Part shown: positions 1 to 6,620 of the stretch, one piece after another
How positions within the stretch are numbered: position 1 is the stretch's first letter
How the letters are laid out: each line of letters starts with the position of its first letter
Assembly (NCBI GenBank): GCA_038247245.1
Contig: JBBRVE010000049.1
Coordinates: 1 to 22,198, forward strand
Length of the DNA stretch: 22,198 nucleotides
Reading direction: 5' to 3'
DNA from: JAPWJZ01 sp038247245
Lineage (GTDB): Bacteria; Pseudomonadota; Alphaproteobacteria; Micavibrionales; UBA2020
Program-made: the position numbers and the translations under genes
Notes under the pieces: model-generated
Told to the model about the DNA's origin: nothing
Database searches by the model: none
What the model saw: the letters and a program-made list of their open reading frames with translations, nothing else

Positions 1-729
1 GCATGGGCATCGGCTTTTAACAGCGGCGGCCCGTTCGGCATGCAGGGCTTCGGCGGCGGTCAGGGCTTTGGCCAAGGCTTCGGCGGCGGCAACCCCTTCG
101 GCGGCCAGGGTTTCAACCCTGCCGCATGGACCTCGGCGCAGCCGTGGAACGTGCAGGGCGCTGGCAGCTTCCAGAATTTCGACCCCTTCGGTTTCTACGC
201 GTCCCTGCCAGGCATCGGCTACACGCGCGAGAAGCAAGACGCTTGGAACCTGCTCTATAAACTCTACGCAGAATTCGAACAGCAGACCCGCAAATACAAC
301 GCCGGCATGGCGCAGGTCGGCATCGAGGCTGTGCAGAAGTTTCAGGAATATGTGGCGAAACCGCCCGAAGGCGCTGCGCCCCTCACCTCGCTGAAAGAAG
401 TTTACGCGAAATGGGTCGATGTCTGCGAAGAGGTCTATGCCCGTTACGCGACATCGGATGAATACACGAAACTGTACGGCGAAGTCGTGAACGCGCTGAT
501 GGCGTTCAAGGGCCAGATGAACACGCTGACCGACGATATCGCCGACCAGTTCAACCTGCCGACCCGCTCCGAAGTCGACAGCCTGCACCAGCGCCTGCAC
601 GCGCTGCGCCGCGACAACATTGAACTGCGCAAGATCGTCGATGAAATCCGTGGCGTGAAGAAGCCGAAATCGAAAGCCGCAGGCGCGCCGTCACAGGCCA
701 AAAAACCTGCCAAAAAGGGAGGCCAATAA
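1..729 (+). CDS. phaE: PHA synthase subunit PhaE (class III), 5' end cut by window edge
   Basis: PhaE is the non-catalytic partner of class III PHA synthases; it binds PhaC and activates polymerisation of hydroxyacyl-CoA at the PHA granule. The frame is open from base 1, so the true start lies upstream and the ATG at 40 is probably internal. The visible 242 residues begin with a Gly/Phe/Gln-rich stretch (about residues 9-40) with repeats such as QGFGGGQGFGQGF. A helical region follows, and a C-terminal coiled-coil-like helix (around SLHQRLHALRRDNIELRK) is typical of PhaE. The tail is Lys/Ala-rich. The call rests strongly on phaC, which starts 2 nt after this stop, with the SD AGGGAGG at 716-722 lying inside the end of this gene. 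The GF-rich N-terminus is unlike the PhaE proteins I recall. Confidence 0.85.
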   Translation, partial: AWASAFNSGGPFGMQGFGGGQGFGQGFGGGNPFGGQGFNPAAWTSAQPWNVQGAGSFQNFDPFGFYASLPGIGYTREKQDAWNLLYKLYAEFEQQTRKYNAGMAQVGIEAVQKFQEYVAKPPEGAAPLTSLKEVYAKWVDVCEEVYARYATSDEYTKLYGEVVNALMAFKGQMNTLTDDIADQFNLPTRSEVDSLHQRLHALRRDNIELRKIVDEIRGVKKPKSKAAGAPSQAKKPAKKGGQ

Positions 730-731
730 TC

Positions 732-1802
732 ATGTCCGCCATTCAACTGAAGCCCGACCAGATCATTCAGGAAATCACCAACTTCAACCGCAAGCTGGCT
801 GAAGGCATGAAAAACCTCCGCGCTGTGGGCGACCTGCCCGCGGGCGTGACGGAAAAAGAAGCGATCTACACCGAAGACAAGGTGACGCTGTATCACTACA
901 AAAACCCGAACGGCAAAGCGGCGACCAATAAAACGCCGATGCTGATTTCCTACGCGCTCGTCAACCGTCCCTACATGACCGACCTGCAGGAAAACCGCTC
1001 CACCGTGCGCGGATTGATGGAACAGGGCCTTGATGTGTACCTGATCGATTGGGGTTATCCCGACCGCTCCGACCGCTTCCTGACCATGGATGATTACATC
1101 AACGGTTATCTCGACCGTTGCGTCGATGCGGTTTGCGAACATGCGGGCTCCGAACAGGTCAACCTGCTGGGCATCTGCCAGGGCGGCGCGTTCTCGCTCT
1201 GCTATACCTCGCTGCATCAGGAAAAGGTGAAGAACCTCGTCACCATGGTGACGCCGGTTGATTTCCACACGCCCGACAACATGCTGGGCCAGTGGATCAA
1301 GCATATCGACGTTGACCTGCTGGTCGACAGCATGGGCAACATTCCGGGCGACCTGATGAACTGGACGTTCCTGAACCTCAAGCCCTACCGCCTGATTGCG
1401 CAGAAATATATCGACATGGTCGATATCCTCGACAATCCGAAATCTGTCTGCAACTTCATGACCATGGAAAAATGGATTTTCGACAGCCCCGACCAAGCCG
1501 GCGAATGCTATCGCCAGTTCGTGAAAGACTGCTATCAGCAGAACAAGCTGCTGAAGGGCGGCATCGACCTGAACGGTCAGGAAGTCGACCTGAAGAACAT
1601 CACCTGCCCCGTCCTCAACGTCTACGCGCTCGACGATCACCTCGTCCCGCCTGCCGCTTCAAAGGCGATGGGCAAAGCCGTCGGCTCGACCGATTATCAG
1701 GAAGTGTCGTTCAAGGGCGGCCATATCGGCATATACGTGTCCGGCTCCGCCCAGGCACTCGTGCCCCCGTCGATCGGCAAATGGCTGAACGAACGGGACT
1801 GA
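732..1802 (+). CDS. phaC: Class III poly(3-hydroxyalkanoate) synthase subunit PhaC
   Basis: This is the catalytic subunit, which polymerises 3-hydroxyacyl-CoA into PHA in cytoplasmic granules. The protein has 356 residues, the usual class III length (class I and II enzymes are near 560-600). It has an alpha/beta-hydrolase fold. The lipase-like box GICQGG places the nucleophile at Cys149, with Asp302 in ALDDHLVPP and His331 in KGGHIGIYVS. These positions match the catalytic triad numbering known for Allochromatium vinosum PhaC. The start at 732 is supported by AGGGAGG at 716-722 and by tight spacing to phaE, so the two subunits are probably co-translated. Confidence is high from the motifs, the length and the PhaE neighbour. 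Confidence 0.97.
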   Translation: MSAIQLKPDQIIQEITNFNRKLAEGMKNLRAVGDLPAGVTEKEAIYTEDKVTLYHYKNPNGKAATNKTPMLISYALVNRPYMTDLQENRSTVRGLMEQGLDVYLIDWGYPDRSDRFLTMDDYINGYLDRCVDAVCEHAGSEQVNLLGICQGGAFSLCYTSLHQEKVKNLVTMVTPVDFHTPDNMLGQWIKHIDVDLLVDSMGNIPGDLMNWTFLNLKPYRLIAQKYIDMVDILDNPKSVCNFMTMEKWIFDSPDQAGECYRQFVKDCYQQNKLLKGGIDLNGQEVDLKNITCPVLNVYALDDHLVPPAASKAMGKAVGSTDYQEVSFKGGHIGIYVSGSAQALVPPSIGKWLNERD

Positions 1803-1827
1803 TAAGCTTTGACCGGAAATTAATCTT

Positions 1828-2634
1828 ATGATGTTTAGCGCGTCGCTGATCGTGCTATTGGCTGGCTTCATAACCTCCATGTTCGTTGTCGGGATTTCCT
1901 ACATCCTGCCGGGCAACCCACTCTATTTCATGATTAACGGCATTATTCCAGTTGGTGCGCTGGTAGTGGGTGCATTGGCTGGGTTGGGCTTTTGGTTCGC
2001 ATCGACAAAAACCAATTTAAGGCCAAGCAAAAGCTTGATTGGTTTCGGATTAGCCACAGCTGCTACCGCGTGGTTTTTAGGATATTCCCTTATATATTAC
2101 CGGAGCGGCGCAAGTTCTTCGCTTGATTTCATTTCATTCTTGCAAGCATACATGACCACATCAACCTACCGTATGCTCGGTCATGATGCTTTTAAACTCG
2201 GAAAATTTGGATACGGATTGGCCGCCTTAGAATTGACGGGCTTCCTTGCACCTATTTACTTTTATCTTTCATTTCTCCGGCAAAAACCCTTCTGTCAAAA
2301 CTGCGAAAAATTTTATAAGCAAATTGGCAGGATAAACAAACCATTTGCTTCGCTTGAAGAGTTTAAATTATACCTTGAAAAATTGCGTTCAAAGCCTGCC
2401 TATTCGGCGGAATTCAGCGATGCTCTGCTGGAATACCCTGAAAATGGTGGTCAAAGAGTCGTTAATTTAAGCTTTACGCTTAAGCAGTGCCCTGAATGCA
2501 AGACTGAAATATTGTCTTCCGATGCATCTGCTCTTCAAAAGGGGCAATGGAAACCTATTTCCGGCTTTGCGCGCACGTCTGCCGTGCCGGTCGGTACTTC
2601 CCTGATGTCAGCCTTTGGCAAACAAGTGACCTAA
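1828..2634 (+). CDS. Unknown four-helix membrane protein with two CxxC pairs
   Basis: I do not recognise this family. The 268-residue protein has four likely membrane helices (about residues 4-26, 36-58, 68-92 and 126-150). A cytoplasmic-looking C-terminal tail carries CQNC (156-159) and CPEC (221-224), 61 residues apart. Two such pairs could form a split zinc ribbon; that is inference. The start is ATG 1828 or the adjacent ATG 1831, with no strong SD. It lies 25 nt after phaC on the same strand and may be read through from it, but its base composition is clearly more AT-rich than phaEC (TTTAAATTA and GAAAAATTT-like runs), which suggests separate origin or relaxed selection. Its stop overlaps the convergent gene at CTAA (2631-2634). 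Confidence 0.75.
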   Translation: MMFSASLIVLLAGFITSMFVVGISYILPGNPLYFMINGIIPVGALVVGALAGLGFWFASTKTNLRPSKSLIGFGLATAATAWFLGYSLIYYRSGASSSLDFISFLQAYMTTSTYRMLGHDAFKLGKFGYGLAALELTGFLAPIYFYLSFLRQKPFCQNCEKFYKQIGRINKPFASLEEFKLYLEKLRSKPAYSAEFSDALLEYPENGGQRVVNLSFTLKQCPECKTEILSSDASALQKGQWKPISGFARTSAVPVGTSLMSAFGKQVT

Positions 2635-3434
2635 AGCGTAAACGTCTTTCCCGCTGCCTGCGCATTCAGTTGTTTCAGCATGGTTTCGGCGGCCTTGATG
2701 CTGCCTTCGCTGAGGCCGTCGAAGGTTTCGGGCTTGCCCATGTTCTCCGCGCCGGTTTTCAGGTTTTCGGTGATCAGCACGCGCTCGCGGCTTTCGAAAT
2801 TGAAAATCTCGGTCAGCTTGCGGCCGATGGCTTCGGCGGTCGTCACATGCGCGATGCTGGTTTTCGACATCAGCGCCCATGTTTCGCCAGCGCCAAGGTT
2901 GCTGTCGTTGACCGGCTCGGCGGACGCGGGAACTGATACGGTGGCGGCATTCAGCCCTGCTGCTTCGCGGTCAAGCTGCACCGCTTCCCCGCGACGGATT
3001 TCCGCGATGCGCTTCGCCAGCATGGATGCGACGCCCTGCATGCCGTTCCTCTTGGCGTCATCCAGCATCTTACCCTTGATTTCCGTGCGCGGGTCGGTCG
3101 CCCGCCACAGGGCAATGTCATGCGTGCGGCGTTCATTCAGCGCATAATCGATGGGCGAAAATTTATAGTTGTAGCCATCTGCGCTGTAAATAACAGTCTG
3201 GTTCGGGTTGTCGATATGCGTCATCAGTGTGCGAAAAATATCCACGTTCTGCCTGTCGATGGCCAGTTTCAGCGACCAGCCCTTGTCGTCGGCATTCAGG
3301 TCATGTGCGCGCAATGCAGTGACGGCATCTTTCACCTGCTGTTCGCTGCCGGATTCGATGGTGTCGTACACCGCTTGCTTGCGCTCGTCGCGTTCGCGGT
3401 CCTGTCGCCATTTATTCCGGAGGTTGTCGAACAT
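2631..3434 (-). CDS. Unknown protein with ankyrin-like N-terminal helices
   Basis: A cytoplasmic protein of about 267 residues without signal peptide or membrane helix. Residues about 30-120 look like helical ankyrin-type repeats (ALRAHDLNADDKGWSLKLAI, then SPIDYALNERRTHDIALW), which suggests protein binding; the match is weak. A Lys/Arg/Glu-rich helix and an unassigned C-terminal part (about 180-267) follow. Two ATGs are adjacent, at 3437 and 3434. The SD AGGGA sits only 1 nt before the first but 4 nt before the second, so I favour 3434. A sigma70-like promoter lies just upstream. Its stop codon (TAG) shares bases with the TAA of the convergent membrane-protein gene. Confidence 0.7.
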   Translation of the reverse strand: MFDNLRNKWRQDRERDERKQAVYDTIESGSEQQVKDAVTALRAHDLNADDKGWSLKLAIDRQNVDIFRTLMTHIDNPNQTVIYSADGYNYKFSPIDYALNERRTHDIALWRATDPRTEIKGKMLDDAKRNGMQGVASMLAKRIAEIRRGEAVQLDREAAGLNAATVSVPASAEPVNDSNLGAGETWALMSKTSIAHVTTAEAIGRKLTEIFNFESRERVLITENLKTGAENMGKPETFDGLSEGSIKAAETMLKQLNAQAAGKTFTL

Positions 3435-3466
3435 CATGTCCCTATGCGTTGTTGGTGATGCTATAC

Positions 3467-3495
3467 ATACTATAGTACCGCAAATATTCCGTCAA
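3467..3495 (-). promoter_or_regulatory. Sigma70-like promoter of the ankyrin-like gene, flanked by a direct repeat
   Basis: Read on the minus strand, TTGACG (3495-3490) and TAGTAT (3472-3467) are separated by exactly 17 nt, about 30 nt before the ATG pair. The 9-base sequence CAAATATTC occurs twice on the plus strand, at 3481-3489 and 3493-3501, overlapping the -35 region at a 12-nt period. That could be a regulator site. The 100-nt interval 3438-3537 is strikingly AT-rich and holds no other gene. Confidence 0.5.
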
Positions 3496-3537
3496 ATATT
3501 CGCACTTAAACAAGCAATTTCAATGTATTAAGATTTA

Positions 3538-4512
3538 TTAGGCCTTATCGAGCATGAATCGCGGCATCACCGAAATTTCAATCGGCTCGGGCAGGTTATC
3601 CAGTCCCGTGACGCCTTTTTCCGCGACGATTGCCGCCAGCAGGTCATTGGAATTTTTCGGCGCAAGGCCCTGTGCCCGGTCGAGCGACAGCGTGATGTGA
3701 TACCAGCGCGGCTTTTCATCGTCGCGTGCGGCTTGATGGCGGCGGCCATCGACCTCGACCACCAATACCTGTATCGCGCCGTTGTCATGATGCCCCGTCA
3801 CGCGCACTTCACCCGGCATCGTTGGCATGTCGGCCTCGGTCGCGTCGTATTTGTGGGTGATGTGATGCGCGATCACATCGGCATGGCGCGGCGGGAACGC
3901 CTCCAGCAGCATCTCGCGTGAATCCTCATCAATCTCGTAAGCCGCATAGGGCACGGGCGCATCCAGCGCATCGAACAGCGTTGCAAGGTTATCATAGAAC
4001 GGCAGCCCTGCCCCGCGCGCCTCTGCCGTTTTATCCTTCTGGTCGCTGGCGACGAAAGCAAACGGCAACCCCGCCGCCGCCGCAGATTCCGCGTCGCGCA
4101 CGGCGTCGCCCACGACAAGGCAGTTGGCAGCGTTCAGTTCAGGATGCGCCGCAAGGATGGCATTCAGCATCCCCGGCCCCGGCTTGCTCCAGTCCGCGCC
4201 AGCATGGCTTTGCGTATTGAAATAGAAACCCTTGTACTGCGCGGGCGAGATTTGCGTTTGCATCACGTCATGCAGCGCATCGATCCCCGCTTCGTCGATC
4301 AGGCCTTTGCTGACGCAGTTCTGCTGCGTAAAGACGAACAGCAGTATGCCACGGTCGTGGAGATCCTTCAGGACGGATTCAACGCCAGGCAGATAGGCCA
4401 GCTGCGCAGGATCAAGGATATAGCCGCCATTGCTTTCCGGCCCCGACGCATTCAGCGTTCCATCACGGTCAAAAATGACCGCGCGGAGGTTTTTCAACCG
4501 TGGCAGCTGCAT
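3538..4512 (-). CDS. Two-domain HAD phosphatase plus probable 2H phosphoesterase
   Basis: A 324-residue cytoplasmic protein. Residues 8-185 are a HAD subfamily III phosphatase related to HisB-N/GmhB: motif I FDRDGT (D15, D17), motif II T62 in FTQQ, motif III K110 in SKPGPGML, and motif IV GDAVRD (D136, D140). The Cys/His zinc loop usual in GmhB is absent. Residues about 190-324 hold two HxT motifs, HHIT (217-219) and WYHIT (272-274), about 55 residues apart, as in 2H phosphoesterases that open cyclic phosphates. This pairing would suit 2',3'-cyclic phosphate opening followed by phosphate removal on RNA ends or nucleotides; that is inference. The start at 4512 overlaps the upp stop by one base (TAATG), indicating translational coupling. 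An in-frame extension to 4668 lies inside upp and is rejected. Confidence 0.8.
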   Translation of the reverse strand: MQLPRLKNLRAVIFDRDGTLNASGPESNGGYILDPAQLAYLPGVESVLKDLHDRGILLFVFTQQNCVSKGLIDEAGIDALHDVMQTQISPAQYKGFYFNTQSHAGADWSKPGPGMLNAILAAHPELNAANCLVVGDAVRDAESAAAAGLPFAFVASDQKDKTAEARGAGLPFYDNLATLFDALDAPVPYAAYEIDEDSREMLLEAFPPRHADVIAHHITHKYDATEADMPTMPGEVRVTGHHDNGAIQVLVVEVDGRRHQAARDDEKPRWYHITLSLDRAQGLAPKNSNDLLAAIVAEKGVTGLDNLPEPIEISVMPRFMLDKA

Positions 4513-5147
4513 TATTTCGTGCCGAAGATCCGGTCGCCCGCATCGCCGATGCCTGGCAGGATGTAGCCGTGATCGTTCAGCTCGCGGTCGATGGCGGCGG
4601 TGTAGATCGGCACATCGGGATGCGCTTCGTGGAAGTTCTTGATGCCTTCGGGCGATGCGATCAGGCACATGAATTTCACGTCGGTCGCATCGGAATCCTT
4701 CACGCGTTCCACCGCCGCGATTGCGGAATTTCCGGTTGCCAGCATGGGGTCGACCACGATCACGCGTCGCTGCGGCATATCATCGGGCAGCTTCAGGTAG
4801 TATTCAACCGGTATCAATGTCTCAGGGTCGCGGTACAGACCGATATGCCCGACGCGCGCCAGCGGCACCAGCTGCAGCAGGCCGTCAAGGAAACCCGTGC
4901 CCGCGCGCAGGATTGGCACGACGCACAATTTCTTGCCCGCCAGCATTTTGGATTTCATTTTTTCCAGCGGCGTTTCAATCTCAACCTCTTCCATCGGCAG
5001 GTCGCGCATGATCTCGTATCCCATCAGGATGGAAATTTCGCGGATCAGGTTGCGGAAGTCGTTGGTGTTCGTGTCCTTCTGGCGCATCACGGACAGCTTG
5101 TGCTGCACCAGCGGGTGGTCGATGACGATGACTTGGTTCTCGGGCAT
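4512..5147 (-). CDS. upp: Uracil phosphoribosyltransferase
   Basis: This enzyme makes UMP from uracil and PRPP in pyrimidine salvage. At 211 residues it has the normal length. It carries the PRPP-binding signature VIVVDPMLATGNSA and the uracil-binding C-terminal motif GYILPGIGDAGDRIFGTK, together with PILRAGTGFLDG. The start at 5147 has AAGGA about 9 nt upstream on the minus strand. It lies 24 nt after the stop of the GTP cyclohydrolase II relative and overlaps the next gene by one base, so all three are probably one transcript. In the URC uracil-degradation pathway known from yeasts, a phosphoribosyltransferase of this kind (Urc6) supplies the substrate, which fits the upstream neighbour. 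Confidence 0.97.
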   Translation of the reverse strand: MPENQVIVIDHPLVQHKLSVMRQKDTNTNDFRNLIREISILMGYEIMRDLPMEEVEIETPLEKMKSKMLAGKKLCVVPILRAGTGFLDGLLQLVPLARVGHIGLYRDPETLIPVEYYLKLPDDMPQRRVIVVDPMLATGNSAIAAVERVKDSDATDVKFMCLIASPEGIKNFHEAHPDVPIYTAAIDRELNDHGYILPGIGDAGDRIFGTK

Positions 5148-5171
5148 TGTATCCGGTCCTTATAATAGTGC

Positions 5172-6428
5172 TTATTCTTCGAGCTTGCGGCCCTTGACGT
5201 CTTTCAGTTCTTCCTGCGTCTTCACCTCGGTATGGGCGAAATAGCCGGCGGCTTTTTTCGCTTCCATCTCGACGGCGGCGTCGGCAGGAATCAGCTCGGG
5301 CGGGATCTCGATACGCTCGCCCACCGTGATGCCTGCATTCGCAAGCGCGTTGAACTTCATGTCGCTCATGGATGCGAAGCGGTGGATGTGCTTGATGCCC
5401 AGCCATTGGAAAATATCAGGCATCAATTCCTGGAAGCGCATGTCCTGCACGCCAGCCACGCATTCGGTGCGGCGGAAATACTGGTCTGCGCGATCTCCGC
5501 CTTCCTGCCGTTTGCGGGCGTTATAGACGAGGAATTTCGTCACTTCGCCCAGCGCGCGGCCCTCTTTGCGGTTATAGACGATCAGGCCGTTGCCGCCCTG
5601 CTGCGCCATCTCGATGCAAATCTCGATGCCGTGGCACAGGTACGGGCGGCAGGTGCAGATGTCCGAGCCGAAAACGTCGGAGCCGTTGCATTCATCATGC
5701 ACGCGGCAGGCGAGTTTCACGTTCGGGTCGTGCATCGTCGCGGGGTTGCCGATGAAGTACAGCGTATGCCCGCCGATAGGGGGCAGGAACACTTTCAGGT
5801 CGGGACGCGTGACCAGTTCGGGGAACATGCCGCCCGAATGTTCGAACAGCGCACGGCGCAAATCGTTTTCGTCGATGTCGAAACGCTTGGCGATGCCGGG
5901 CAGGTGCCAGACGGGGTCGATCGCCGCCTTGGTCACTTTCACGTCGCCGTTTTTCGTCAGGATGTCGCCGTCCGGTTTCAGGCGGCCCGCCGTGATCGCG
6001 TCCTTGATTTCGGGCATGTTGATATGCGCCTTGGTCACGGCAATCGTGGGGCGCACGTCGAGGCCGCGCAGGCGGTAATCCTCGAACTCGTCGCCCGCCA
6101 TATGCCCCCAGGGGTCAAGGCTGACGATTTTGCCGGGGTCGAACCATTGCGGGAACGGGCCGATGGGCTCCGCCGGTTTCGTGTTCGTCAGGTCGGGAAC
6201 GTGCAGCGGGTCAAGCGCGCCGATGGCGACCGCGACCGCGCGGTAAATGGAATACGCGCCGGAATACGCGCCGATGACGTTCGATCCCTGATGGTCGGAC
6301 ATGCTGGCGATGATCGGCCCGCGTTCCTTCAGCGTCGTTGCGCCCCAGGTGATCTTCGGCACTTTGCCGTCGCGGGGCGGGTGCGAGGTGAGAACGATAT
6401 GGCCGGGGCCGGATTTATTCTTTTTCAT
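5172..6428 (-). CDS. GTP cyclohydrolase II-family protein, Urc1-like
   Basis: The 418-residue protein is about twice as long as RibA. The C-terminal half (about 215-385) is the GTP cyclohydrolase II fold. Its zinc cysteines fall in HDEC (C247) and ICTC (C258, C260), its substrate-loop motif is RKEGRALG (288-295), and DMRFQE (329-334) replaces the RibA DLRDYG. The N-terminal half (about 25-210) is the extension typical of Urc1-type proteins, which act in uracil catabolism in yeasts and have bacterial relatives. No DHBP synthase domain is fused. With upp directly downstream, a role in uracil/UMP breakdown is more likely than riboflavin synthesis; this is inference, since Urc4/DUF1688 is not in the window. 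The SD is AGGA about 5 nt before ATG 6428. A riboflavin role cannot be excluded. Confidence 0.88.
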   Translation of the reverse strand: MKKNKSGPGHIVLTSHPPRDGKVPKITWGATTLKERGPIIASMSDHQGSNVIGAYSGAYSIYRAVAVAIGALDPLHVPDLTNTKPAEPIGPFPQWFDPGKIVSLDPWGHMAGDEFEDYRLRGLDVRPTIAVTKAHINMPEIKDAITAGRLKPDGDILTKNGDVKVTKAAIDPVWHLPGIAKRFDIDENDLRRALFEHSGGMFPELVTRPDLKVFLPPIGGHTLYFIGNPATMHDPNVKLACRVHDECNGSDVFGSDICTCRPYLCHGIEICIEMAQQGGNGLIVYNRKEGRALGEVTKFLVYNARKRQEGGDRADQYFRRTECVAGVQDMRFQELMPDIFQWLGIKHIHRFASMSDMKFNALANAGITVGERIEIPPELIPADAAVEMEAKKAAGYFAHTEVKTQEELKDVKGRKLEE

Positions 6429-6620
6429 GGAGTCCTGACGTTGATCGGTAATATAGCTAGTTGAAAGAGAAGCAGAATATTGTCACGGAACCGCTGGTTA
6501 CGCAAGATTACCGCATAAATTTATGTAAAGATGCCAGTCCGGGGCAATATTCAATACCTGATATGGTGCGCCGCAACGCCTGTTCAATATCGGCATCCGC
6601 ATGGAATAAGCCCTGTTTTC

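Noticed and set aside
444..1640. 398-codon minus-strand frame opposite phaE/phaC
   Set aside because: It lies across two confident genes, and its composition is that of a reverse-strand shadow.
4513..4668. N-terminal extension of the HAD-2H protein to 4668
   Set aside because: It would lie inside upp and adds Arg/His-rich out-of-frame sequence before the normal HAD start; TAATG coupling at 4512 explains initiation.
5232..6464. 410-codon plus-strand frame opposite the Urc1-like gene
   Set aside because: It is antisense to a protein with conserved zinc cysteines and the RKEGR motif; no domain is seen in it.
6429..6620. Clear promoter pair or RNA gene in the divergent region before the Urc1-like gene and the kinase-like gene
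   Set aside because: Only weak boxes (for example TATATT on the minus strand) without a matching -35 were found, and no tRNA-like or riboswitch-like fold, including no recognisable FMN element.
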